Source: Bigelowiella natans CCMP2755
Lineage: Eukaryota > Cercozoa > Chlorarachniophyceae
Reading direction: 5' to 3'
NCBI GenBank assembly: GCA_000320545.1
Contig: ADNK01002596.1
Span: 27,501 to 60,000 of the forward strand
Length of the DNA stretch: 32,500 nt
The notes beneath the pieces were generated by a model that worked only from the letters and a program-made list of their open reading frames with translations, was not told the origin of the DNA and did no database searches. Shown here in pieces: positions 1 to 11,333 of the stretch. Made by a program: the position numbers and the translations under genes. The stretch's first letter is position 1; the number at the start of each line of letters is the position of its first letter.

Positions 1-33
1 CATTGAGCACCTTAATGCAACTAACGTACTTAC

Positions 34-474
34 CAAGCAACTGTTTCAATCTGATAATAGCACAAATAGCAGCTTTATGTTTGAACTTACAATAGGATAT
101 CACCCACATCTCATCATGCACACGATTATTGACACTACGAGTATCAACTTATGGATAACCGCGTCAGATGAACATAATGCAGCTGTGCAAGCTGACATCT
201 TTGATAATAATAATGATAATCGAAATACGTTTCATGTGAAGATAGTACGCGCTTGTGTTGATATTTGCGACTGCTCTTTACCTGTGTTTTTCCCTGGTTA
301 ATTCTTCCACGCTTCTGGTATTCTCTTGTCCTTCTCCCCTTGGACTACTCACTGTGGAAGAAGGTGTCCCTAATGTCGCAGCAGCAGTACCACTCGTAGG
401 ACTTCTTCCTCCTTCCGATCCAGGGCTCATAGGCGAGCGTAATGATGACTGAGAATATATCAATATAAATATAA

Positions 475-512
<38 letters not shown>

Positions 513-1816
513 CCCATCATCATCATCATCATCATCATCGAATACAATCGTTGCATGCTTGTGACGAAAATATATCTAGAAAGCTGCAATCGCATCAACA
601 TCATCATGAGCAAGGCAGCGGCTTCTTCTTCATCATCATCATCTTCTTCTTCTTCTTCTTCTCATTACCGGTGTGACGGGGGGAGAAGAGATAGACAGGC
701 GTCTTACAGTGATGTTTGCTCTTTTCAGCTCTCTCTGTAGCACTATCACGCGATTCTCCGCCTTTATCTTCTCCGTATTCAAGTGCCTACAAGAACAAGA
801 TGATGAAGCAAGTTATTAGCTTTGACCACTCAATAGTTCTTTGAATATGATAGCGAATAGCGTAAGGCATGCCACAGACTATGTTACATCGTTTTTACGA
901 ACAATAAAGCATTGAAGTATATAGTGACTTGTGTGTGTGTGTGAATTACGTGATGAAGATTTGCATATCGTTGACATCCTTATTGAGCTTCTCGTACTTT
1001 TCTTCTAACTCTCTGCAATTTGGTGAGCGAGGAGTAGGAGCAGTCAATATATATATTTCAGAATATTCTTATTGTAGGAACAAGGACTTAAGGAGGAAAT
1101 ATGAAGAGATGAAGATGAATCAACAAAGAATACAGTAGCAGGTGCCTTCTTATTTCGGATGTTTTTTCGGCAGTTATCTTCCTTCAACGTATCACATATA
1201 TAACGACATCATTTATCCATTTCCATCACCATTTTCACCAACATCATCATCATCATTATATTCTCTTCCGATCTGTTTTTGTTCAGCCTGTTGTTGGTTA
1301 TTGTTGTTGTTGTTGTTGCTCTCAATCAGTAACCAATTACTTTCTAGCTTTCCTTTCCTCATTTCTCTCCTCATAGGCGTGTTGGATAAGCATCTTAGTC
1401 GCATCATGATGAAGATGATTCTTATCATCATAATCATCACCATCTTTCTGCTTACTATTGTGCGAAGTTGAGTCTCCTTTCCCAGTAGAACTACTACTAC
1501 TACTACTGCTACTACTTCCACTATTACTCTGCAACCTTGAATTGCTGGTTCTGATAATACTACCTCTACTACTACTACTACTACTACTACTGCTATTATT
1601 ACTACTACTAGTACCATTTAAATTACTACTGCTAGGTACTACTGCTGCCGCCTGAGAAGAGCTATTCTTCTCTATGTAATCGGCAAACTTTTTTTCTAAG
1701 ATGGAGAGCTTTCTCTCAGCCTGAGGAGGAGGAGGAGGAGGAGGATAAGGATGATGGACACAACGATATGCTGCTGGAAATGACAACTCATCATCTGTTG
1801 AATTGCTTCTCCTAAT

Positions 1817-1851
<35 letters not shown>

Positions 1852-3465
1852 CCTCCTTACGTTTCTCGTTGACTATTTTGTTTTCTTTCTTTGCATCAGC
1901 AAGTTTTCCTGAAGCTTGTTTGAGTACTGTAACATACTTGTGCACCACACTCTTCTGGCTTGATATCTCCTTCTTAGCATTCATCAGCTCACTCTTGGCT
2001 TTTGCAAGTTGTCTTGAGAGAGGAGATTCACCACCGTTCTGTGCTTGACTCCCCTCATTCTTCTTCTGCAGCCTTTCCAAATCCTCAGTTAGGTTCGTCA
2101 ACTTGTTCTGACTATCCAGCAACTTGGCCTTCATTTCCACTAGCTGGGTCTCTAGGGAGGTGACGTTTGCAGTTGAAATCTTGAGATTACTCTTTAACTC
2201 TTCCGATGATGTTATATGTGCCGCGTTTGTCTGAAGATAATAACATATAATAATATAATAATGTAAAATAATGATAACAACAATAATAATAAATGGGTGC
2301 TGCAACGGTGACAACAAAAGTAGGTGAATGTAGACAAATATGGTGCTGATGATGATGATAATGACAAACCTGCTCGATTTTTTTCTCAAACTGCTCCTTC
2401 TGCCTTTGAATCTCCCCGGTGAGCTCATCTTTGAGCAGATCCCAAGCTCTCTGCTTCTCTCTTAACTTCTCCTGGATTATTTGCAGCTGAGGAAGAAGAG
2501 AAGGATATTGATAAAAAAATAAGCAGCGGCACCTTTCTCATTATTTTTTCAACTGCTGCTGTGTTTAATTCATTATCAGAAGATACATAGTAATAGCAGA
2601 AACAGTAGCAGCAGCAGCAGGGAGGGGGCGAGGGGGGGGAGCAGCAGGAAGCATCTGTTTTTCTTACCTCTTGTTGTTGTTGCTGCTGCTGTACCATCAT
2701 CGCCATCTTCTTTCCTTTAGTTGTCGCATCATCCTCCTCTTCTTCTTCTTCTTCTTCTTCTTCTTCTTGTTCCTTTTGCTCTTGTTCTTGTTGTTGTCCT
2801 GATTTTAGTTGCTCTTCTGCCTTAACCCTCTCCTCCTCCTCCTCCTCCTCCTCCTCCTCCTCCTCCTCCCCTCCTCCTCTTCACCTTTAGTTTTGGACTT
2901 TGCCTCACCGTGTGCGCAATGATCTGTTTCCTCTCCTCCTCCTCCTCTTCCTCCTCCTCCTTGTTCAGTGACGACGACAACACTCTTCCTTTCCTTGTGT
3001 AAAGCCTCTCGTAGACTTGCTATGATGTTGTCTTTCTGCTCCAAATCATGCAGCCTGAAGAATAATATCAATATAATAATAATTAGACGACGACAAATGC
3101 GAGAGAGACACACCAGCAGAAGTAACCAACAAGCTTTTACACACGTATTATACATGATTCAATAAAATCTTCAATAAGGACGAGCAAACTTACAGCTCAT
3201 CCTGCCGCTCCTCTGCTTTCTTAAGTACGGCCATCTTATTCTTGATCTCATTTTCTTGAATCAAGGTTGCTGCATTTTGCACCTTCTGAACATTACTCTT
3301 TAGATCTTTAATTGTCTGTCAACAAATAGAGAACGAGTAGTGAGTCAGTGAAGAACAGTTATAGAGGAGGAGGAGGAGAAGAAGAAAGGGGGGGAAGAGC
3401 AATTTAACAAACGGTGATCTCCTCGATGGTCACCATATCTATAATTGTACTACTACTAGAAGTTA

Positions 3466-3500
<35 letters not shown>

Positions 3501-6500
3501 CCTCCTCATACTCACGCTTTTCCCCTCGTCTCAACTCAATAACTTCACTATGTGTTTCCCTGAGTTGATCATGCTCCTCTGCAAGCTTTTTAATGGCGTT
3601 TTCCTTCGATTCTATGGACTTTTGCGCATACGTGAGCTTTTCATGCATAAATGAGGTCTTTTGTTGGAGATCTTCTATCTGCTGCTTATCTTTTCCAGCT
3701 TCAGAGTGGAGGTGCTCAATTGAGCGTTTCAGTTGTTCAATTATGTCTTCATTACAGTCTAATTCAGTGTTGAGCTTGTCAACGTCCTGTTTGCCCTCCA
3801 TTACAACGGTGTTTAGGCTGCTGATCTGTTGCATCAGTCGCTCTTTTTCTTCAGAAGACTAGCTGTATGTGATTGCGCATCACTAAGTTCCTTCACCAGA
3901 GACGTCTTCTCAGCTTCTATCTTGGCCTTTTCTTCTGCTATTTTCCCCTTTTCTTCCGTGACTTTTGCTAAAGCCTTCTGCTCTCCTGTCAACTTGTGTA
4001 TTGTTTTCTCAAGGTCCTTTAACAACTCGATAGCCTTCTGCTTTCCGTGCTTGTTGAGGGCCTCTAACTTGCGCAATTGTTCATCACGCTTCTTCCCTGC
4101 AATAACATCGTATCATCACTACCACTATGACACCCATTATTTATCCCCGACAGACAAATCATACATGTATCACTAGAAATGATAAATTACTACTACTACT
4201 ACTACTACTACTACCACTACTACTACCCTCTGCATTGTGCTTGTTTCTTAATGCCTCGAGCTCCTCTTTAAAAGCAAGATTAGCCTTGTTTCTTACTGCC
4301 TCGATTTCTTCTTTGAAAGCAAGATTAGCCTTGACTCGTTCACTCATGTGTGCAGTTTCGAGTTGTTTCTTTTGGCTCTCAAGCTCGGTCTCCAAAGAAC
4401 GAATTTGAGTTGATGCCGCAGCTTTTTCCTCCTTACTCTTATTCTTGAATGCGAGCATCTCCAGTTGTAGCTTCTCTAACTCCATTCTATACTTTGCTCG
4501 CTCTTCTTTCCATTTCGCCACCATCACATCATGCTCTTCCTTCCTCTCAGAAGTGGCCTTCTCAGCATCTACGCGGGCGTTCTTTTTGACCATATCGACT
4601 TTTTCACGATGTTCACTGGTTTGCTTTGAAATGAAATTCTGCATTTCCTGTAGCTTTTCTTCATACCTTGACATTCGATCCTTCGTATTGGCCAACTCAG
4701 TTGTAAGCTGCTGCTTCTGCTCCTTTGCCAGCCGTGAGATTCGTTCATTCTCACGCTTTAAACTTAGCGGATCATCATCACCATTTCGAGACGGCTGATG
4801 ATGATGATGATGATGTCAACACAGATATGTGATGTGTGAGTAAGATGATGATGCCGATATGCTACTACGTAGGCCATCATTTTTCTAGCTGTTGTTTTAA
4901 TACCATTTATTCAATGATGTCATTACTGTAATAATAACCCTAATAACAATACCTGATGTGATTCTTGCTTATACGCGATGAGTTTCTGTCGGAGTTGTGC
5001 ACCTTGCGCCTTAAGATCTTTCACATCATTTTCCAACTGCTCTACTTTGGCTGTGTGAAGACGTTCTTGCTTTGCCAGCTCCTTTTTGAATCCTTTCTCA
5101 GCTTCTTCCATCAATACTTCTATCTTCTTCTTCTCGATCTCTGCAGTCCGTATCTCCCTGTTTTTCTGCTTGTTTGAATTTTTTTGCACCAGTGTGAGGT
5201 GGTCTTGTGCACGACGCTTCTCGTCTTTGAGCTTGCTCACTTCTGACGTCAGGCGCATTACGAGCGTCTCCTTATCCATCATTCGTTTCATGAGCTCCTC
5301 CATCTCCTTTTCCTTCTTCTTCAATCGAGTGCTGATGTTGTCGTTGTTGTTGTTGTTGTTGTTGAGGAGGAGGAGGAGAAAGCAACCAAGCATACTGAGG
5401 ATGAGAGGACATACTACTTTCTACAAATCGTTAAAAGGAGCAGCAGTAGCAGTAGCAGCAGTAGCAGCGGCGGTGTATACCAACATCGGTACTTAGCATA
5501 TTTTTCTAACCACACGCAGTTAACTAGCTCATTATTATAGACGCTACTATTATTGCTGCTACTTCTACTGCTATTGAAGACCACCTTGTATCTTGTGCTT
5601 TTTTCAGAGCGATCTTTTGATTGCCTTGTGCTGAAGTGACTGAGGAGGACAGAGACTTGAACTTTAGCTTCCACTCGCTTTCTTGTCGCAGCAGCTTCTC
5701 CTCCAAGTTCGCTACCTGCTTCTGGTACGTTACCATCTTGTTCCGTGTACGAACCTATGATGATGGTGATGGAAGATGGAACAAGAACAAGACCTCTATT
5801 GCCAAACCTACATTTGCACGTACAATGTGCAATGTGCTGTGCTGTGCGTGTGTGTGTGTGTGTTACCAGCATGCTATGCGAGCTGTTGGAAGTGGCCGTC
5901 GTCTCCGTCGTAGAAAGTTGACCAATAGAGAGATTTGGAGAAGAACTGTTGTCTTTTCTAGAAGTTCTGCTGTACGCTTTCGTGGTAGTGGTAGTAGTAG
6001 GAGGAGGAGCGATTTGCGACGATCGTCGAGGTATTGAAGACTGAGACGAAGATGACGTCTTTGCCGTTGTAGCTGATGATGATACTGCTACAGTAGTAGT
6101 AGTAGAGAGTGCTTTAGATGTCTTTTCACCGCCATTATTACTATCATTATTATTATCATTATTATTATTATTATTATTTCTATATGAACTACCCGAGTGA
6201 TTAGAAGATGCCGAGGACGTCGACCTACGTACGAGGAAACAAGTTCTTCATGTATGTAGTAGTAGGAGTAGTAGTTGATGTGGTTATCATCATCATCATT
6301 ATCATACCCTTTGCGGTTGCGGGTGCTGCTCTGTAGGCTTAAGGTTCTAATCAAGCTTCCCCTTTGTGAAGCAGTGCTGCTAGTAGCCGTCTTTTTAGCC
6401 TTTGGCAGCCGCGACCCGGAAATGGTGTGTCTCCGTTGCAAAGAGGGGATCATGGACGATGAGCTCGTGCCCCTTCTAAGTAGACTTTGCTTGCGACTTC

Positions 6501-6635
6501 GTTTTGTGTTCTTCAAACGATCACCACCAAACGCCAACAAAGCAGAGGGCTGTTTGGTTGCAGCCTGTAGTAGTGATAGTTGGTAATAGAAAGTAAGGTT
6601 AGAGGCTGAATTGAAGTTATCATTATCTGCTACAT

Positions 6636-6671
<36 letters not shown>

Positions 6672-7489
6672 ATAGAAGAAGAAGAAGAAGAAGAAGAAGC
6701 TCAGTGCTTATAATGAGCATAGAAACTTACTTTCAATGACAAATCACCACCACCATCATCACCACCACATCATGAACGTAGCAGCAGTAGCAGCAGCAGT
6801 AGCAGCATGTGCATATGCAAACCAGCAGCAGGTCTTTTCACTACAACTATTACTACTGCTACTACCCATAATCGTTTGTGACATTGGACGATACCAACAA
6901 CTCTGCTGTTGGGCGTTTTTAGGCTAGAGATCGCCCCTGTTTTGCCTCTTCCTCCTCCTCCTCCTTCTTCTTCTTCGTTAAACATTTTGTTCAAATCAAC
7001 AGCCTTAATGCCCGCACTGGAGGCAGCCCAGACGATGTGTTCTTTCACCTCCACGAACGATACAGACCGACGAAATACAGAAATCTTCTCGACCCTGACG
7101 TCGGCCAACACAGTATTATACCGACAACACGCAAACAGCATCAGACACATAGAAACTCTACCAGAAGCTCGATGGCAAAAACAAAAGTAAATGCAGATAA
7201 CAATACTATTCGACATAATACTTGTTCCAATCATGGTATTCCTTGAATATGTACAAGGAGCCATCTCCTCCTCCGACAACAACGTGAGAACAACAAGATG
7301 ATGAAGAAGACGAAGGTACTATCGCTGATGGTAAGCCGCTCGATGAGCTCGAAGAGTCCTCTTTTGCTGTAGCTGCAATCGTGGAGGAGGTAGTGGGAAC
7401 GGCAAATTCTGCTCTAGCAATCGATAGTACCCCTCCGCAGGATTCAAGATGGCGCTCCATACACGAGAACTTTGCCAGCTATTAAGGAT

Positions 7490-7527
<38 letters not shown>

Positions 7528-8100
7528 TTCTACGAAACAGCATGGGAAAATGTTGTGTTTGTGTGTGTATTTATCGCCCCCACTCGTAGCATCACCCATC
7601 AGTCCTGATAGTGGCGGTGCTACCACTTCTGTGCTGATGACGACAAAACTCTCGAAAAGGACTTCTCCTAGCTCGCTGGCTCACTCACTCACTCACTGAC
7701 TCACTCACCTTTTTGCTCGATGCCCCTTCCTTCTCAGTCAGAGATCCAGATTTAGAAGTTGCATCTTCTCCTTCTTCTAACGACTTTCCAGCAGCAGCAA
7801 GGTGTTGTTTAATATCCCATATTCTGAGGCCATCCGCTGCACCAGACCATAAGTATTGTGGTTCGAATTCTTCTTGTGACACGCCTAAAAAGAGGATATA
7901 GGACAGAAAAACCACGTAATAATCAACACACATGTATGCATTACGAGAGAACAATAATGCGACGGAAAGATATGTAACAGAATTGGTTTTCATCTCTCTT
8001 GCTTTATTCTCTTCTTTTCTCTCCACCACTTCTATTACTTCTTGAGGGGGGTACTGGCGACACACACAAGCTTCCCACCTTTGTTAAAATAATCAGACAC

Positions 8101-8142
<42 letters not shown>

Positions 8143-9230
8143 GAAACAACAATATTATCGAATCATCATTCAAAATTAACCAGAACAGAAGTACCCAGGA
8201 AGTGTGCCCGTTGAGCGCTGCAATAGCGACTCCAGTCGTTGAGTTACGCACCATCACTCGGTTATCGTCACTTAGAAGAAAGGAGGGAGAAGAAGAAGAA
8301 GAAGAAGAAGAAGAAGAATGAAGAGTGAAATTTTGGCGTGTTTACCTTCGTTTGATTTTCTTGGAAAATATAACTTCGCAAATGATGATGATGATGATGA
8401 TGAATACAGTGGCATTACAGGGGAAACAACAAAGGCTCGTTGATGATGATGATCATCATCACTACCTATATAATTATAATACCTTGTTGTAAATAGATAT
8501 GGTCCATAGCTTCGTATGCACCTCACGGCTCCTGGTTTTGTTGATGATGATCATCATCATCATGATGGGAGAGGAAAGGATTCAAAAATCGCATATAATT
8601 TTCCTAAGAACAAAACTTCAGAATACCTTTTTGGTGATTTGTTATCATTCTCACGTTTGTGACTTTAGCAGCTCTGTAGTCGCCCTCAGCTTGCAACCCA
8701 AGCAGGATTCCGGTGCCCGTGGTACCAGCAGCCGCCATTCCTATCCACAACTGCATCTCTTTTGTCTCATGCATTGCACACCAGTACGGACGTCGAGGCA
8801 CACGCGAACCAAATCCAGCATTAAGCTGATCATAATCAACCGTCAAAACCATTTCTTATAATAAGGGAGATGCAGATGCCGCTAAATAAGGATTGGCAAG
8901 CTGGTGAATATACACGCATGCACGCTCGTATTGGACGAAAAGATTGATTCGAACATGTGCGTGCGTGTGCCATAAACCGTAGTACTCCTAGGATTACTAC
9001 TCGTACTACTCTGCTACCCCAACCGAGATTGCCGTTCCAAGTGCATGCTCAGCACCATAATCATCATAAGACAGCAGTAGGATATAATGATCATACCGAG
9101 GAAGCGAACTCCTTCGCCTCATAAGCTATCAGTGGTACCCCATCCTAATGATCATGAAGCCAATAATATTCATGGGGAGGACCTTCACAATAGGGGAGCT
9201 AAAATTCGATTCATGAAGAAGCAAGCTCTT

Positions 9231-9268
<38 letters not shown>

Positions 9269-9633
9269 ACATACAATCTCCACCACCGCACCACACAACA
9301 CCAAAACGACCCTTACGTAAGCACAAGTAGCTCATCAAATTAACTGCCTAAATACCACATCACTGTAGAGCTTGACTCCACCATCTTGCATGGCAACCCA
9401 TACACCAAGTCTTCCGGTTGTACAACACCTTTGATTTGTATTTCATTATGATTATGCTGTGATGCCCATATATACAAACATTTGTTATAGGAACTAATGT
9501 ATATCTCAATACGTATTATTGTTGTCTTATTGATTTTAATTTCTCTTAACAACCTTATGACAGCATTGAGAGTAATCGATCCCGTCGGTTGAAGGAAATC
9601 GTCGCTGGAACTCGTGTCGTGCGAGCCCACGCT
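34..9633 (-). CDS. WD40 propeller plus long coiled-coil protein (partial, 24 exons)
   Basis: This is a multi-exon minus-strand gene that leaves the window at the left edge. Exons in transcription order: 9633-9554, 9428-9356, 8825-8627, 8531-8483, 8270-8195, 8078-8066, 7884-7709, 7478-7222, 7094-6866, 6564-6308, 6224-5867, 5754-5585, 5331-4953, 4794-4227, 4096-3502, 3315-3194, 3054-2668, 2486-2370, 2230-1853, 1720-1341, 1012-950, 786-708, 448-282, 50-34. Every junction is GT-AG and phases agree, except for one break inside 4096-3502 and one inside 3054-2668. The first ten exons encode WD40-like repeats, the rest charged heptad coiled coil with Ser/Asn-rich stretches, about 1,730 residues in all. 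The start codon is not resolved; the chain begins at the first exon I can phase. The architecture suggests a scaffold or cytoskeletal adaptor, but I recognise no specific family. KIF21-type kinesins carry the same parts in the opposite order and there is no motor domain here. Confidence 0.72.
479..509. repeat. (AT)n microsatellite
   Basis: About fifteen AT units in the intron upstream of minus exon 448-282, followed by a CAT run at 515-538. Confidence 0.95.
1817..1851. repeat. (TAG)n / (CTA)n trinucleotide microsatellite
   Basis: About eleven TAG units. On the transcribed minus strand they form (TAC)n, starting with the splice donor itself, immediately after exon 2230-1853. Confidence 0.95.
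2829..2879. repeat. (TCC)n microsatellite inside or beside a coding exon
   Basis: A pure TCC run of about 48 nt, minus-strand (GGA)n. It sits within exon 3054-2668 of the coiled-coil gene. The frame entering it (Gly/Glu then Arg run) differs from the frame leaving it (Glu run, then VKAEEQLKSG), so a length change here probably explains the frame mismatch. Confidence 0.9.
3466..3500. repeat. (TAG)n microsatellite at a splice donor
   Basis: About eleven TAG units. Minus-strand (TAC)n begins at the donor GTAC directly after exon 4096-3502, the same arrangement as at 1817-1851. Confidence 0.95.
3502..4096 (-). other. Coiled-coil exon with a reading-frame break near 3858
   Basis: The exon enters in phase 1 (reads KKRDEQLRKLEALNKHG) and stays coiled coil to KELSDAQSHTAS, where the frame would stop at TGA about 25 nt later. 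From 3858 onward a frame shifted by two bases continues the coiled coil (SSEEKERLMQQI) to a clean donor after 3502. Either two bases were inserted (AG at 3859-3860), or a 38-nt GT-AG intron (3859-3896) removes VKELSDAQSHTAS, or this is an assembly error. The would-be intron is itself in-frame coiled coil, which favours an indel. Confidence 0.6.
8066..8078 (-). other. 13-nt microexon in a WD40 blade
   Basis: This 13-nt piece restores the frame between exon 8270-8195 (ends in phase 0 after GHTSW) and exon 7884-7709 (needs one carried base). It adds V-G-S-L and the first base of Cys, giving GHTSWVGSLCVSQEE, a textbook WD40 d-strand to a-strand transition. The acceptor is AG before GTGGG and the donor is GTGTGT. 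Without it the two flanking exons cannot be joined in frame. Confidence 0.6.
8099..8142. repeat. (ACA)n microsatellite
   Basis: About fourteen ACA units in the intron between minus exons 8270-8195 and 8078-8066. On the minus strand it is (TGT)n. Confidence 0.95.
9232..9262. repeat. (AC)n microsatellite
   Basis: About fifteen AC units in the intron between minus exons 9428-9356 and 8825-8627. Confidence 0.95.
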
Positions 9634-10796
9634 CTTGAAAAATACGTATGATTCATGTCACCCACCAAATCATCAGAATCTTGGACATTCATAGAATTAA
9701 TTTATACATCACATCATATGGTTCATCACTATAAATTTTTTTTCTTCGTATCGATTGAACGATAGGCCTTATTCTTTAGAATGTGATTGAAAGCAACCTT
9801 CGCGTCCATGGTGAGCCTCCTTATGATTAGATGGACAGCGAATTTGAACTTGGTGACTATTTCCTTAATGATAATATAATACAAAGGGAAACACATGGAA
9901 AATAATTGTGGGATGAGTCAATTTGAAGACGTAGCAATTTTGGACTGTGCATTTCATATTAGTCAGTTGGAGGTTACAAAGCATCAAATGCAGACAAAGT
10001 TCGTGTAATAAAACAACTCAAATACATGAACCACAAACTGGGGATAGATATCTGAAACTTCAAACCTATGTCCCTCCTTTCCTCTAACCTATTATTCTAT
10101 GTTTGGAACCTGTGACAGAGGGTTTGTTGCACGTTCCTTCAAACGTATGTGGCAAGGTTGCTGTCTTAAACCAAAAATAAACCACATTTAATCCCTACGA
10201 CATAATATTTTCCACATTGCAAGGCCATTTCTTGTCTGGTAAGTGGACTCAGAGGATGTTAAAGCAGCGACAATACCTAATTGCATAATATTGCCTCAAC
10301 AATCTACCGAATAAATATTTTTCATAATAAATCGCGAATCTCGGAGCTTGCGATCGGCGAATTATCCTGAGGCTTTGTTTTTAAGCATTTTGATTATTAA
10401 TGTTCAAAATATAGGATATTTTATTTAATAATTTTACCACTTGTTTGCCGTAATTTCAAAATGATGCTTTCTCTGAAGAATAATATATCGCAGTTTGAAG
10501 CTTTATACCTGAAAGGCATCTGGTAATGGCGGAGCTGCATTGAGGGGGTGTGAGGGAGGGCTTTGGCAGATGGTGCAGCTAAGTTGGAAAAGAGATGTTG
10601 TTGTGTTCGATATACGAATGCAAAAATTGCAACTCTATTGAGGATTTGGGACGAATATGGATTGAATGTAGTATTAGTAATCCTGGGAAGGATTGTGCGA
10701 GCGCCCAACAATGTCATGTTAAGGATTGTTATACCTGTCCTTCACACTTAAAATCACAGATAACTAATGAATCAATACCTCATTTAGGAAATAGAA
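9634..10796. other. Spacer between the WD40 gene and eL27
   Basis: About 1.1 kb of AT-rich sequence with almost no microsatellites, unlike the rest of the window. It must hold the first exon(s) and promoter of the minus-strand WD40 gene and the promoter and 5' UTR of eL27. A minus ATG in a good context (CACCATGG) lies near 9808-9811 with 24 open codons, but I cannot join it in phase to 9633. A Cys-rich open frame (about 10595-10750, plus) lies just before eL27 and is described in the findings. Nothing else is recognised. Confidence 0.5.
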
Positions 10797-11333
10797 ATGG
10801 TAAACTACAAATTTCTGACTCCGGGAAAGATTGTGATCCTCCTCCAGGGACGCTTCGCCGGAAAGAAGGCTATCATTGTCAGTACTTCTAATGGAAGTCG
10901 GGAAAGACCATTCGGACACGCTCTTGTTGCTGGAATCGAACGTACCCCACTTAAGGTCAATAAAATTTCAAGTTTCAGTCGAATATCAGAAAATGTAACA
11001 GTAAATGGTGTATCTAGACTGTTTTGTTTACTCTACGTCTTCCTATTGCAGGTTACGAAAGGCATGAGCGAAAAGAAAGTTTTGAAGCGCTCAAAGTGCA
11101 AACCATTTGTTAAATTCGTCAATCTTAGACACGTAATGCCTACGCGTTATCAAGTAGATATTGACGTGAAGTCGATTGTGAAAGCGGCAGATATGAAACC
11201 TGATCCTGATCTAGCATTCCCGGCAAGGAAGGCTATGAAGAAGGCTTTGAAGGAACTGTTCAACAAGCGATACCTCGCTAAGCCTGGAAGCAACGCTGGC
11301 ATCTCATTCTTTTACCAGAAGCTCCGCTTCTAA
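10797..11333 (+). CDS. RPL27: 60S ribosomal protein L27 (eL27)
   Basis: A structural protein of the cytosolic large ribosomal subunit. There are two exons, 10797-10955 and 11052-11333, giving 146 residues, close to the usual 135-146 for the family. The 96-nt intron (donor GTCAAT, acceptor TTGCAG) falls between PLK and VTKGM, exactly where the family consensus continues. Family signatures are the N-terminal KOW-like segment (PGKIVILLQGRFAGKKAIIV), then RPFGHALVAGIERTP, the central KRSKCKPFVKFVNLRHVMPT followed by RY, and the C-terminal FFYQKLRF. The N-terminus MVNYKFLTPGK is two residues longer than the common MVKFLKPGK form. The ATG is supported by the immediate match to the family start. The donor GTCAAT is weak, but the splice is needed to remove a non-homologous insert. 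Confidence 0.96.
   Translation: MVNYKFLTPGKIVILLQGRFAGKKAIIVSTSNGSRERPFGHALVAGIERTPLKVNKISSFSRISENVTVNGVSRLFCLLYVFLLQVTKGMSEKKVLKRSKCKPFVKFVNLRHVMPTRYQVDIDVKSIVKAADMKPDPDLAFPARKAMKKALKELFNKRYLAKPGSNAGISFFYQKLRF

Larger units (their letters stand above)
950..5754 (-). other. Extended coiled-coil region
   Basis: Exons from 5754 down to 950 encode almost uninterrupted charged heptad sequence rich in Lys, Glu, Gln and Leu, for example VANLEEKLLRQESEWKLKF, KKKEKEMEELMKRMMDKE, ELEKLQLEMLAFKNKSKEE, KAIELLKDLEKTIHKL and ENRVIVLQRELKRA (the last in the 786-708 exon). A 15-residue near repeat (KANLAFKEEIEAVRN, KANLAFKEELEALRN) lies in tandem at about 4248-4335. There are few Pro residues except in linkers. 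This is what a long parallel coiled coil of a tether, golgin-like or cytoskeletal protein looks like; similarity to myosin or golgin rods would be generic, so I do not assign a family. Ser/Asn-rich linkers sit at both ends (6224-5867 and 1720-1341). Confidence 0.8.
6308..9633 (-). other. WD40-type beta-propeller region of the coiled-coil gene
   Basis: The spliced exons read as successive WD40 blades. Clear pieces are GVWVAMQDGGVKLYSD (9428-9356), LWIGMAAAG (8825-8627), DDNRVMVRNSTTGVA followed by LNGHTSW (8270-8195), YLWSGAADGLRIWD (7884-7709), VVVGGGDGSLYIF (7478-7222), HIVWAASSAGIKAVDL (7094-6866), and RLW joined to SALLAFGGD across the 6866/6564 junction. GH, W-SG-DG and IWD are diagnostic WD40 positions. 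The blades contain low-complexity insertions, for example the Ser-rich run in 7478-7222 and the Glu/Gly run in 7094-6866. About seven blades would be expected, enough for one closed propeller. Such domains act as protein-docking platforms; the partner is unknown. Confidence 0.75.

Noticed and set aside
1081-1138. Plus-strand coiled-coil-like peptide ending at 1138
   Set aside because: It is opposite the supported minus-strand gene; a short charged frame in purine-rich DNA is expected by chance.
1337-1341. In-frame TAA at 1337-1339 as the end of the coiled-coil gene
   Set aside because: A GTAATT donor overlaps it (exon ends at 1341) and the next exons 1012-950, 786-708 and 448-282 continue the coiled coil in matching phase.
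1142-1655. Leucine-rich plus-strand frames that look like membrane proteins
   Set aside because: They are the antisense of CTA/TCA trinucleotide runs that encode Ser on the minus strand.
9761-9811. Minus ATG in a strong context as the start of the WD40 gene
   Set aside because: No donor in the needed phase lies between it and its stop, so it cannot be linked to exon 9633-9554.
10421-10717. 98-codon minus frame upstream of eL27
   Set aside because: It has no recognisable motif and overlaps the eL27 promoter side; chance length in AT-rich DNA.
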